Shown in pieces: positions 56,502-64,000 of a stretch of DNA of 64,000 bases (its first letter is position 1; every line of letters starts with the position of its first letter). The notes beneath the pieces were generated by a model, which saw only the letters and a program-made list of their open reading frames with translations, was not told the DNA's origin and searched no databases. Origin of the DNA: Polyangia bacterium (GTDB lineage: Bacteria; Myxococcota_A; Polyangia; Nannocystales; Nannocystaceae). The translations under genes and the position numbers were made by a program. Location: NCBI GenBank assembly GCA_030429545.1, contig JAUIFF010000001.1, positions 717,599 through 781,598 of the forward strand. The letters run 5' to 3'.

Positions 56502-58952
56502 CTACTTACATTTCCCCCAGCTACAGCGGTTGGATTGGCATTGGTGTTTCTTGGTGCAACCCTTGCCCTTGGCCTTTTTGGCCTTGCAGGTTTGCTTGCC
56601 GGCGATCGGGTTGCCGCAGTATTGATTGCTGCTGCAGTCCGAGTTTGACTTGCACTCGTCCTTGGCTGCGCACCGGCCCCAGGAGCAGCGGTTGGTCGCA
56701 CATTGCGACTTCTTGGTGCAGGCTTGGCCCTGGCTCTTGAGCGGTTTGCAGGTCGCCTTGCCGCCAATCGGATCGCCGCAGTATTGGTTGCTGTTGCAAT
56801 CTCCACTATCGCGGCACTCGTCCTTGGCCGCACACTTGCCCCAGGAGCAGCGGTTGGTCTCGCACTGTGAGGCCTTGGTACATGACGCTCCGCGCGGCTT
56901 GAGGTCGGAGGGGGGGTTGTAGGTATAGGTTTTGCGGGCGATTTGCTTACCCACGTTTTTCTTCGACTCCGACTTCTCCCACATGCTGACAAACGCCTCG
57001 GGGCCGTCGTTGCGCAGCTTGTCGGTGTAGCTCTTTTTCATGCCAACGGCGTCGAGCTCTTTATGCCAGTGTTTCATCATACCGATGTGCGAAAGGCCCT
57101 CGGTGATGTGGTTGCCGTATTTGTGCAGCCCGTCCTTGTTGCCGCCTAGGTTACGCCCACAGTTCTCAAATGTACGCGAGTGGACCGCCTCGGTGATGGT
57201 GGCGAAGTCGAGTGAGTAGCCAACCGGGAGGCCCTTGTCGAGCAGGTAGGCGAGGATCTTGGCGGTCTCGGTGGCGGTTTTGGGACAGTTGGTCGTGACT
57301 CCTGACTTTGGATAGTCCTTGGAGTCGAGCGGCCCCACGCGCACGCCAAAAAATCCACCTGTCTTGCGGACCAGCTCAAGCTCGGAGTCGTCGAAGTCAT
57401 ACTCGTTGGGCCCCGGGGTTTTGAGCTTGGAGGTGCTGTTGGCCACCAACATCTTGTTGGGGTTGTTGTGCAGCGCGTTCATCGGGTAGCCGCCAAAGTC
57501 CTTCGAGATCTTGTCGATGTCGAAGCGGGCGCGGGTCGAGACGTGGTCGATGTTGACGATCATGCCCTTGCGCATGGCCTCACGCACCACCCGCTCACCG
57601 TCGTGGGACAGCCCGAGGTTGTTGCGCTCGACCCCGTGGTCCATCCGGCTGCCGGCTGAGCCGTTGAACCCAGGCGGTTTGGGGTAGGCCTCAAAGCCGT
57701 TGAAGTAACCCCCGCCACCACCTAGGAAGTAGGCGGCGTAGTTGACCTCAGACAGCTCGCTGTACTTCTTCACGCACTTGTCGGTCAGCTTACTGCCCTT
57801 AAAGCCACCATCCCCGCAGGTGTTGTCACAAAACTTGTGTCCGCTGGTGCCGGTGAGGTCGAAGTTGGCGACGTGGTCGTCGACATAAAAACACCCGGCC
57901 ATCGCCTGGGTGGCGCGAATAACCTTGCCACCCATCTCGGTTTTGGCCCGGTAAATGTCGGCACCGGCGAGTCGGCTCGAGACTTTGTGGGCGAGGTAAA
58001 AGGTCCGCACACCCTTGTCGTAGTAGTGATTGAGGCGGCTTACCGGGTCGAAGGTGCGGTCCTCGGCACCAAATGCATAGTCCGACTCGACACCCAAAAC
58101 AATCGCCAGCTTGCCACCATTGATAATCCGGCGGGCATCGGCGGCATTATAGGCAACTTCCATCCACGAGGAGTTGGCCTTGACCCAATTTTTGAGGGCA
58201 TCGATTTGGCGGTCCATCGATTTGACGGTGTCGCCGTGGCTGCACGCATAGCCGTTGCCACCCGGGCCGCCATTGCCCTTGTTGGCGTAATAAAGCTGCT
58301 CACACATGGCCTCGCTCTCAACCGCAAACGCGACCATCAGTTTGAGGTTGGAGTCGTTTTTATCCTGGGCGGCGGCCTTGATCCACTCGGTCGAGTAGCG
58401 GGCATGCGAGTTGCTATCGTGCAACGGACCCATATGGCTTTTGTGGTCACCCATGTCGCCACCGAGGGCTCCGACCGCGGCGGTAAAGCTGCCCTTGACC
58501 TCGCCATGGTCGCAGTTGCCGAGGGCCTTGCAGCCGCCACAGGAGGCGGTGTAGCCCTTTTCCATCACGCCGTTTTTGTAGTTGCCATTTTTACCGGTAA
58601 ACGCATAGTTGCCACCAAACGCCATCGGGTTGGTGGGGTGTTCGTGGGTCAGGACATAGCCACCCGTGATCTTCTTCTTGAGCGTGGTCTTGGGCAGCTT
58701 TGACGGGCGGGCTTTTTTGAGGACTTTACCCCTGGGTAGCTTGGCAGCCTTGGGAGCGACCGCGGCATTGATGACACTAAACGCGCCGTCGGGCGCGTGG
58801 AATTGGTCCATGTTTGGATCTTCGGGCGAGTGGCATGCCGCGAGGACCAGGCCGCCAAATAACAGACTGGCAAGGCCAGGGAAACCGGCGCGTTGGCTGT
58901 GGTCACGAGAATGCGCATCGCGCGGTTTGGGGGACACGAAAAACGAGGGCAT
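56502..58952 (-). CDS. M19-dipeptidase-like lipoprotein with Cys-rich C-terminal repeats
   Basis: An 816-residue lipoprotein (GLVLAAC). The central 550 residues look like a metal-dependent TIM-barrel hydrolase of the membrane dipeptidase (M19) group: GYVLTHEHPTNP, AIVLGVESDYAFG, GLSHDGERVVREAMRKGMIVNIDHVS and GYSLDFATITEAVHS hold the metal ligands. The last 130 residues are five Cys-rich units (CTKASQCETNRCSWGKC, CGDPIGGKATC and alike). The barrel has many insertions, so peptidase activity is not assured. Likely on the outer surface. Confidence 0.78.
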   Translation of the reverse strand: MPSFFVSPKPRDAHSRDHSQRAGFPGLASLLFGGLVLAACHSPEDPNMDQFHAPDGAFSVINAAVAPKAAKLPRGKVLKKARPSKLPKTTLKKKITGGYVLTHEHPTNPMAFGGNYAFTGKNGNYKNGVMEKGYTASCGGCKALGNCDHGEVKGSFTAAVGALGGDMGDHKSHMGPLHDSNSHARYSTEWIKAAAQDKNDSNLKLMVAFAVESEAMCEQLYYANKGNGGPGGNGYACSHGDTVKSMDRQIDALKNWVKANSSWMEVAYNAADARRIINGGKLAIVLGVESDYAFGAEDRTFDPVSRLNHYYDKGVRTFYLAHKVSSRLAGADIYRAKTEMGGKVIRATQAMAGCFYVDDHVANFDLTGTSGHKFCDNTCGDGGFKGSKLTDKCVKKYSELSEVNYAAYFLGGGGGYFNGFEAYPKPPGFNGSAGSRMDHGVERNNLGLSHDGERVVREAMRKGMIVNIDHVSTRARFDIDKISKDFGGYPMNALHNNPNKMLVANSTSKLKTPGPNEYDFDDSELELVRKTGGFFGVRVGPLDSKDYPKSGVTTNCPKTATETAKILAYLLDKGLPVGYSLDFATITEAVHSRTFENCGRNLGGNKDGLHKYGNHITEGLSHIGMMKHWHKELDAVGMKKSYTDKLRNDGPEAFVSMWEKSESKKNVGKQIARKTYTYNPPSDLKPRGASCTKASQCETNRCSWGKCAAKDECRDSGDCNSNQYCGDPIGGKATCKPLKSQGQACTKKSQCATNRCSWGRCAAKDECKSNSDCSSNQYCGNPIAGKQTCKAKKAKGKGCTKKHQCQSNRCSWGKCK

Positions 58953-59345
58953 GTCCTACTAAGGAGCCCGGTAAGACCCCTTTGGATCACATTTTTTTTC
59001 GCGCCAGTTGAAACTTTTGGCCGCGTTCATCTAAACACTGAGAATACATAAATTAACTTTGACTTGAGTGATTGTCGACAATTTGTCCAGGCCAGCCAAT
59101 AGCTGATAGCGGCCCGCGGGCTCGGTGTATTTCCACGCAGTTGCGTTGTCGCGAGCTGCTCGGATTCATAGGATAATTAGGCGCATTGTTGCACAGATAG
59201 TCACAATGAAACCGGCTCGCCGTCCGGCTAGAAGCACGCGTTCGAGTGCGGCCCCCAAAAATTTGCGACGCACCCGTGCGCGACTGCCATCAACCCGCAG
59301 GTCAGATTGATGGCAAATGTGCAGATCCTACGAGGATTTTTGTGC
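58953..59345. other. AT-rich intergenic region with a 12-bp palindrome
   Basis: 393 bases without a gene. ATTGTCGACAAT (59071-59082) is a perfect palindrome in an AT-rich stretch, a possible regulator site for the dipeptidase-like gene or unrelated. Nothing else stands out. Confidence 0.4.
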
Positions 59346-60992
59346 TTACTTTGCCGGAGGCTCGATCGGTGCATCGGCGGGGCCATCGAAATCGAGTGAC
59401 CGGTAATCGGCGGGGGTCCACGCTCCACATCCCGCGGCTTCGATCTTGGTTTGGGCCTGCTGTGACGGGACAAAACTCCAGTGGGAGATGGTTTTAAGTG
59501 AGGGGATTCGACAGCCGGCCTCGACACCCGCGTCGGTTACGGTGCCGCCGGCAAAGCTGAAGTCACTGCGGGTGAACCGGAGGGACTCGAGGGCAGGTGC
59601 CGCGGTGAGCGACTCGACCCACTGATCGGACAGACCGACTTCAACGACTCCAAGTGAGCGCAGTTTTGGGAGCTTGGCCAATGGTTCGAGGGTGGTCGGG
59701 TGGACACTGGCGGAGACGCTGGCCGCAAGGTCGAGCCGTTGCAGGCCTGGGTTCGGGGCAATTGCTGCGAGCATCTCGTCGGTGAAGCCCTTGGCGTGCC
59801 CGAGTGAGAGTACCTGCAGTGACGGCATTGCCGTGAGTGCGGCAACCCCCTTGGGCCCGATTTTTGTTTCGCCCACGGCGAGCCGTTGGATGTTCAGTTT
59901 GCTGAGTTTCTTGGCCGCCGCATCGCTGAGCGGTACGCCGCGCAGGTCCAACATTTGAAAGTTGGCACCCTTGGGTAGCGAGCCGACAACCGACGCGCTG
60001 ACCTTGCTGATGTCGCGCAACGACAGCGAACGCAGTGAGTCGAGCTCAGACAAAAACCCAAAGTGTGCAGCCTTTAACTTGCGAACATAGATCCCGGCAC
60101 AGTCGAGCCAACGCAGTGCGCGGAGGTTGCCGAGTTGCGCGAGACTGTCGGCCGAGAGTTTTTTGGCCGAGACCTGACGCAGCCGCAAACCTGCCAAGCC
60201 CGGGAGCTCTGTGCAGATTGCGGTGAGCAACTCGTCGGTGAGATCGGTCCGCGGCAAAAACGTCAGCCCCAGGGCGACGCCCGCCTCCGCGAGTGGACGC
60301 AGGGCACGGATGTGTTCGACTTCGCCGACCGCCGCCACCACAGCGCGAAGCTTGCCCGCCTGTGCCAACGCCTTGGCATCCGACCCTGACAACGCAATCC
60401 CGATCGCCGTGAGCCGCTCGAGCGCAGGTGATTGGCCAAGGGCCGCGAGGGCGCCGGCTTTGAGGTTACACATACTGAGTTTCAGTGTGCGCAGTCGCGG
60501 GAGACCGGCAATCGCGTTCAAAGTTGGTTTGTCGAGTTCAAGTCGCCGGAGGTCGAGGTTTTCGCAGGCGCCTAGGCGGGCCCACGGCTTTGCGTCGGAG
60601 ATCCGGGTTGGCTCCCGGCTGGTGATCATCAGCTGACGAATGCCGGCGAGACCCGCCGACCACTCGCCGACGGCATCGCGCAAGAATGCTGCCGAAGCCC
60701 CGAGGTGATCGAGTGAGAGGGGCGAGAGAACAGTCGTGTCGACGCCCTCGCGCCGATAGGTGAGCTCCAACGAACGAAGCTTGCTGTGCTTGGCAACCAG
60801 TGCCTCGAGTTGCGCGGTGACGTCGGCATCGGCATCGAGGGGTGCACTGAGGTGTTCCAAACAACGGAAGCGGTCAACGATATCGCCAAAGCGCACCGGC
60901 GTCTCGTTGTCGGACATGGCCGTGATCCGGCGCAACCACGTCGGGGCACGTAAAACAGCGGGTCCGGTCCAGGGCATGTCATCGTCGAACAT
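59346..60992 (-). CDS. leucine-rich-repeat-like protein
   Basis: A protein of about 548 residues made of repeated LRR-like segments of 22-28 residues (LPRLRTLKLSMCNLKAGALAALGQ; MPSLQVLSLGHAKGFTDEMLAAIA), as in ribonuclease-inhibitor-type repeats. There is no signal peptide or membrane segment, so it is probably cytoplasmic, acting in protein binding. The start is uncertain: ATG 60992 is chosen, but an in-frame TTG at 61097 would add 35 residues. The partner is unknown. Confidence 0.7.
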   Translation of the reverse strand: MFDDDMPWTGPAVLRAPTWLRRITAMSDNETPVRFGDIVDRFRCLEHLSAPLDADADVTAQLEALVAKHSKLRSLELTYRREGVDTTVLSPLSLDHLGASAAFLRDAVGEWSAGLAGIRQLMITSREPTRISDAKPWARLGACENLDLRRLELDKPTLNAIAGLPRLRTLKLSMCNLKAGALAALGQSPALERLTAIGIALSGSDAKALAQAGKLRAVVAAVGEVEHIRALRPLAEAGVALGLTFLPRTDLTDELLTAICTELPGLAGLRLRQVSAKKLSADSLAQLGNLRALRWLDCAGIYVRKLKAAHFGFLSELDSLRSLSLRDISKVSASVVGSLPKGANFQMLDLRGVPLSDAAAKKLSKLNIQRLAVGETKIGPKGVAALTAMPSLQVLSLGHAKGFTDEMLAAIAPNPGLQRLDLAASVSASVHPTTLEPLAKLPKLRSLGVVEVGLSDQWVESLTAAPALESLRFTRSDFSFAGGTVTDAGVEAGCRIPSLKTISHWSFVPSQQAQTKIEAAGCGAWTPADYRSLDFDGPADAPIEPPAK

Positions 60993-61152
60993 CGTCGGAG
61001 GATAGGGCAAAGCCCATTCGAGTACAATCGCCGATAGCTTGCTCAGCCGGCGACGACGCGATGCGTCGTCGGTCAAACGCAGATGCGCCACGGGCAAAGC
61101 TCAATTGCACCTCGAGGATGTTCCCCAGTTTTTGTGATGAGTATGGCGGTCG

Positions 61153-62136
61153 CTATTGTGCTGAGTTGCGACTGGCGGCCGGGACAAAGGCATCGGCTGC
61201 AATGGCGCGCAGGGGCACACCGGCGAGGAACAGACGGCGACGCAGCCCACGAATGAGTGCAGGATCGCCACACAAAAAGACCCGTAGGTTGCTGCGATCT
61301 GCTGTGTTGGCGCGGGCGAGCGCGAGGGTATCGATCGGTGTGTTGTCGACGTCGTCACCTTTTTCGACCTCGAGTGCCGATGCCACGACTTCGAGGTTTG
61401 GATGGTTTGCGGCCAGGGTCGCAAGCTCCTCGCGGTGGTACAGCGCAGCCGAATGGCGAGCTCCGTGCAAAAGTGTAATCGGCCCGCGGTGACCGGCTGC
61501 GAGCGCGTCTTGGACGATTGCGTACAGCGGTGCAAGGCCGGTCCCAGTCCCGACCAGGAGTAGCGGGCGGTCGAGGTCGTCGGCGACGTAGAAGCATTCA
61601 CCATAGGGGCCGCGCAGTTCGAGCTCGGTCCCTGGGGTCGCCTGTGCCAGCCAGTTGCTCATGGCACCGTTGGGGTAGTGCCGAACATGGAGTTCGAGCT
61701 CGGTGGCGCCGGTGGGGTTGGCCAGCGAGTAGGGGCGGGCGAGGCCGTCGCTTCGCACGAGCGTGACAAACTGCCCGCCGCGAAAGTCGAGTGGACGGGC
61801 GCAGCGAAGTCGGATTTCGAGGACGTCACCGGGGCAACGCCTGAGCCCGACAACTGTCGCGGCAGTAGATGTACTTGCATCGGTACCCACGACCTCGAGG
61901 TCGGTCGTGGGCCGGCAGACACAGGCCAAAAAGTAGCCGAGCTCGCGCTTGGACTCGTTGACACCGCGGTTTGCATCATCGGGCACGTCACCCGTGACAA
62001 CCCGCATCATGCAGCTTTGGCAGGTGCCGGCGCGGCACGAGTTGGGATAGTCGATTCCCGCGGATTCGAGGGTTTCGAGGACGGTTTTGCCGTCCTCGAC
62101 ATTGAGGGTGTGCTCGCCGTAGCGCAGTGTCGGCAT
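61153..62136 (-). CDS. [2Fe-2S] flavin reductase, likely partner of the truncated hemoglobin
   Basis: A 327-residue reductase: an N-terminal plant-type ferredoxin domain (CRAGTCQSC with Cys34, 39, 42 and Cys72 in FLACVCRP), an FAD-binding domain (RPYSLANPTG) and an NAD(P)-binding domain (LLLVGTGTGLAPLYAIV). It starts at ATG 62136, 14 bases after the truncated hemoglobin gene. The layout suggests it keeps the hemoglobin reduced during NO detoxification; other electron acceptors are possible. Confidence 0.85.
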   Translation of the reverse strand: MPTLRYGEHTLNVEDGKTVLETLESAGIDYPNSCRAGTCQSCMMRVVTGDVPDDANRGVNESKRELGYFLACVCRPTTDLEVVGTDASTSTAATVVGLRRCPGDVLEIRLRCARPLDFRGGQFVTLVRSDGLARPYSLANPTGATELELHVRHYPNGAMSNWLAQATPGTELELRGPYGECFYVADDLDRPLLLVGTGTGLAPLYAIVQDALAAGHRGPITLLHGARHSAALYHREELATLAANHPNLEVVASALEVEKGDDVDNTPIDTLALARANTADRSNLRVFLCGDPALIRGLRRRLFLAGVPLRAIAADAFVPAASRNSAQ

Positions 62137-62150
62137 GGTGTGCCCCTCGT

Positions 62151-62531
62151 TTAGTTGGCCGCGTCGCGGCACAGGACATCGTCGCGGACGCTCTCAGCCA
62201 GCGCTGCGACCTGTTTGATCTGCTCCTCACCGACCCCGAGTTCAGCCAGGGTTTGTCCGAGGAGTTCGATGATGGCGTCGACGTGGGAGTCGTTGAGACC
62301 GCGGGCGACCAGTTTGGCGTGGGCATCCCGCATGTTGCGACCCGTGTAGTTGTTGGGACCGCCGGTGACCATGGTCAAAAATCCCTTTTGTTTGGCGGCC
62401 TGACGCTCCATGTCGACATCATCAAAAAACCCGCTCACGCGCTCGTCGCTGAGGACCTTGCGATAGAAGAGATCTACCGCAGCGTCCATGGCTGGGGCTC
62501 CACCGATTTGCTCGTAGATGCTTTTGCTCAT
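62151..62531 (-). CDS. truncated hemoglobin, group I
   Basis: A 126-residue globin (IYEQIGGAPAMDAAVDLFYRKVL ... TGGPNNYTGRNMRDAHAKLV). The B10 Tyr lies in LFYRKV and the proximal His in MRDAHAKL. Group I truncated hemoglobins of this kind oxidise NO to nitrate. The gene lies 22 bases downstream of an NsrR-type operator and just before a flavin reductase. ATG 62531 gives the family start; an in-frame extension runs through the operator. Confidence 0.9.
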   Translation of the reverse strand: MSKSIYEQIGGAPAMDAAVDLFYRKVLSDERVSGFFDDVDMERQAAKQKGFLTMVTGGPNNYTGRNMRDAHAKLVARGLNDSHVDAIIELLGQTLAELGVGEEQIKQVAALAESVRDDVLCRDAAN

Positions 62532-62552
62532 GATATTTTCCGTTTCCGCGCC

Positions 62553-62579
62553 AAAACTTGCATCTAAAATGCAAGTTTT
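62553..62579. promoter_or_regulatory. NsrR-type operator upstream of the truncated hemoglobin
   Basis: AAAACTTGCAT, five bases, ATGCAAGTTTT: perfect 11-bp arms. Read as 11-1-11 halves it gives AACTTGCATCT-A-AAATGCAAGTT, which agrees with the NsrR consensus (AANNTGCATTT) in the core. An nsrR gene lies 0.7 kb away. Confidence 0.75.
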
Positions 62580-62618
62580 CAAGTGAAAAGATTTCCCATG
62601 AGTCAGACTGCCGCATCA

Positions 62619-63110
62619 CTACACCTGTGGTCGTCCTCCATTGTCGGCGGTCTCGACAAAGCCGCGGACGAGGTCGATCACCGAGACAATACCGGCGAGT
62701 AGGTGGCCTTCGTCGATGACGACAAGGCGGTGCACCCCGAGCCCAACCATCTTGCGACCGGCGGCGACGATCGAAGCACCCGCGGGAATGCTGAGGACGG
62801 TCGGGGTCATGACATCGGCGACCGTGCCCTGTCGCCGCACCGTCGGGTCGCCGTGTTCATCGGCGAGGCCAGCTTGCAACGAGTAGTAAAGGCCGTCGCC
62901 AATGTCTCCGCCACGCTCGCGGTCGGGATCGGCAAGGTCGGTGAGGCTGACAACGCCGACTAGCTCGCCGCTGTCCTCGACAACCGGGGCGCCACTCACC
63001 CGCTTTTGCGCGAACAGGCGAGCAGCGGTTTCGAGGCTTGTGTTGGGGCTGACAGCCAAGACCTTCTTTGTCATGACATCGGACACCAATGGATACGGTT
63101 TTTCGGCCAT
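62619..63110 (-). CDS. CBS-domain-pair protein
   Basis: A 163-residue protein with two CBS domains (VSDVMTKKVLAVSPNTSLETA; VADVMTPTVLSIPAGASIVAA). CBS pairs bind adenine nucleotides and act as regulators or sensors. It precedes the truncated hemoglobin on the same strand; whether it belongs to that unit is unclear because the operator lies between them. The partner is unknown. Confidence 0.82.
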   Translation of the reverse strand: MAEKPYPLVSDVMTKKVLAVSPNTSLETAARLFAQKRVSGAPVVEDSGELVGVVSLTDLADPDRERGGDIGDGLYYSLQAGLADEHGDPTVRRQGTVADVMTPTVLSIPAGASIVAAGRKMVGLGVHRLVVIDEGHLLAGIVSVIDLVRGFVETADNGGRPQV

Positions 63111-63288
63111 GGGGACAGGTTAGGTGTCCCGCGATTTTTTCTGACGCAAACGCCACGCTTTTGCCAACGGTGGCCCTCTGTGCACAGTTGTTTACACTGC
63201 CAGGCGAGCTGCTACTCGGTCGCTCGAAAGTCGCTTTCGCAGCGGTCTGCCGCATGGCGAATCGGTGAAACGCGGTAGACTGGTGACG

Positions 63289-63729
63289 ATGCGCCTGACC
63301 AAGCACAGCGACTACGCCCTTCGAGTGCTGATGTTTGCGGCGACCCGCCGCGGGGAGTTGGTGTCGACCGAGGAAATCTCAAGCACGTTTGGCATCTCCG
63401 TGCATCACCTGGTCAAGATCATCAACAAACTGGGCAAGGCGGGGTTTTTAGATGTTCGGCGCGGACGCTCGGGAGGGCTGCGACTGGCCAAGCCGCCCGA
63501 GGAGATTTCGATCGGGGCAGTGGTTCGCTGCACCGAACCCGACTTCCACCTCGTCGAGTGTTTCGCCGATGCCGAGCGCTGCCCGATCACGCAAGCGTGT
63601 GGGTTGATCACGCCGCTAAGGCGCGCGACCACAGCATTTCTCGAGGTCCTCGACGGTTACACGCTCGCCGATGCGACCGGCACACCCAGGCAACGCCGTC
63701 ACCGTCGGCTGCTCGATCTGCTCGATTAA
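63289..63729 (+). CDS. nsrR: nitric-oxide-sensing repressor NsrR
   Basis: A 146-residue Rrf2-family regulator: MRLTKHSDYALRVLMFAA, recognition helix SVHHLVKIINKLGKAGFL, and the three cluster Cys (Cys91, Cys98, Cys104) in VECFADAERCPITQACGL, then LEVLDGYTLAD. NsrR binds a [4Fe-4S] or [2Fe-2S] cluster that NO destroys, releasing NO-defence genes. Its neighbours are a quinol NO reductase (convergent) and a truncated hemoglobin with an NsrR-type site, so the function is well supported. Confidence 0.9.
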   Translation: MRLTKHSDYALRVLMFAATRRGELVSTEEISSTFGISVHHLVKIINKLGKAGFLDVRRGRSGGLRLAKPPEEISIGAVVRCTEPDFHLVECFADAERCPITQACGLITPLRRATTAFLEVLDGYTLADATGTPRQRRHRRLLDLLD

Positions 63730-63768
63730 AAAATCACCGGTTGCCCGGGTGGTGATCCGAGCAACCGG
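63728..63768 (-). terminator. terminator between nsrR and norB
   Basis: On the minus strand CCGGTTGC, 16 bases, GCAACCGG is followed by TGATTTTTT: a perfect 8-bp stem with T-run, positioned for the norB transcript. It starts at the nsrR stop codon. Confidence 0.75.
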
Positions 63769-63791
63769 CGAATGTGTTGTCACGAGACCGA

Positions 63792-64000
63792 TTAGGTTTT
63801 TTGCCGCGACCAGCCAAAGTGGAGGCCGACGACAAACCAGCCAACGCCTATCAAACCGGCGGCAAACCCCGTGTCGCCGATAACCCGCAACCAGCGGAAG
63901 GTGTCGAGCGCAGGTGTCTGCATGAACTCGGCCGAGCGGGCATACCACATGCCGTGCTCAACACTCGCCCATGTCTGCATCAGACCAACGGGCAACAGGC
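63792..64000 (-). CDS. norB: quinol-dependent nitric oxide reductase, C-terminal end (partial)
   Basis: The C-terminal 69 or so residues of a membrane protein that runs out of the window at the right edge. LPVGLMQTWASVEHGMWYARSAEFMQTP and WLRVIGDTGFAAGLIGVGWF match the last helices of NorB-type quinol NO reductases (qNor). The enzyme reduces NO to N2O at the cytoplasmic membrane. Most of the gene, including the heme ligands, is outside the window. Confidence 0.75.
   Translation of the reverse strand, partial: LLPVGLMQTWASVEHGMWYARSAEFMQTPALDTFRWLRVIGDTGFAAGLIGVGWFVVGLHFGWSRQKT

Noticed and set aside
56168..56740. Plus-strand frame of 190 codons reaching into the dipeptidase-like gene
   Set aside because: Its second half is antisense to the conserved Cys-rich tail, and its first half lacks protein character.

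Overview
The window reads as a high-GC Gram-negative chromosome from the Myxococcota, most likely a Nannocystaceae-like (marine or soil) myxobacterium. The signs are many outer-surface lipoproteins with long Thr/Ser/Asp/Glu-rich linkers, two proteins built from Cys-rich CGDG...CDDGN repeats, a c-type heme motif in several lipoproteins, lipid A genes, and a hybrid histidine kinase. The taxonomic call is an inference from gene style; no rRNA is present. Nearly all genes use GTG or ATG starts with tight ATGA/GTGA overlaps.

Left part (1-26 kb): a DEAD-box helicase (rhlE), surface lipoproteins, an arsR-acr3 arsenite module with two operator-like dyads, and a three-gene lipid A operon gnnB-gnnA-lpxA that predicts 2,3-diamino-glucose lipid A. 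Then comes a five-gene operon (11.0-17.8 kb): a two-subunit molybdenum hydroxylase (isoquinoline 1-oxidoreductase type), a diheme cytochrome, a cysteine desulfurase, and one polypeptide that fuses an Fe-S scaffold (SufU type), XdhC and MocA. It looks like an enzyme packed with its own cofactor-maturation line. Next is a divergent TlpA/DUF3570 // heme lipoprotein/DUF4266/DUF2271 cluster around a Fur-box-like site.

Middle part (25-49.6 kb): lipoproteins (a copper-monooxygenase-like protein with a heme motif, a vWA protein, a Cys-repeat beta-propeller), an MFS/LysR/MBL set and a second helicase. Then a complete NAD-linked bidirectional [NiFe] hydrogenase locus: hoxEF, a fused hoxUY, hoxH and the protease hoxW on the minus strand, and hypF-C-D-E-A-B on the plus strand. 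hypF carries an in-frame insertion that matches a dispersed, palindrome-ended repeat found also at 7.1 kb and twice at 24.6 kb. The hypD/hypE junction carries a partial duplication, and hypB has five 30-bp His-coding repeats.

Right part (50-64 kb): a hybrid histidine kinase, two tandem polyphosphate kinase 2 genes, an 11-unit Cys-repeat lipoprotein, a large M19-dipeptidase-like lipoprotein with Cys-rich tail, a leucine-rich-repeat-like protein, and a nitric-oxide response group: truncated hemoglobin, its likely reductase, a CBS protein, nsrR and the 3' end of a quinol NO reductase (norB), with a near-perfect NsrR-type operator upstream of the hemoglobin.
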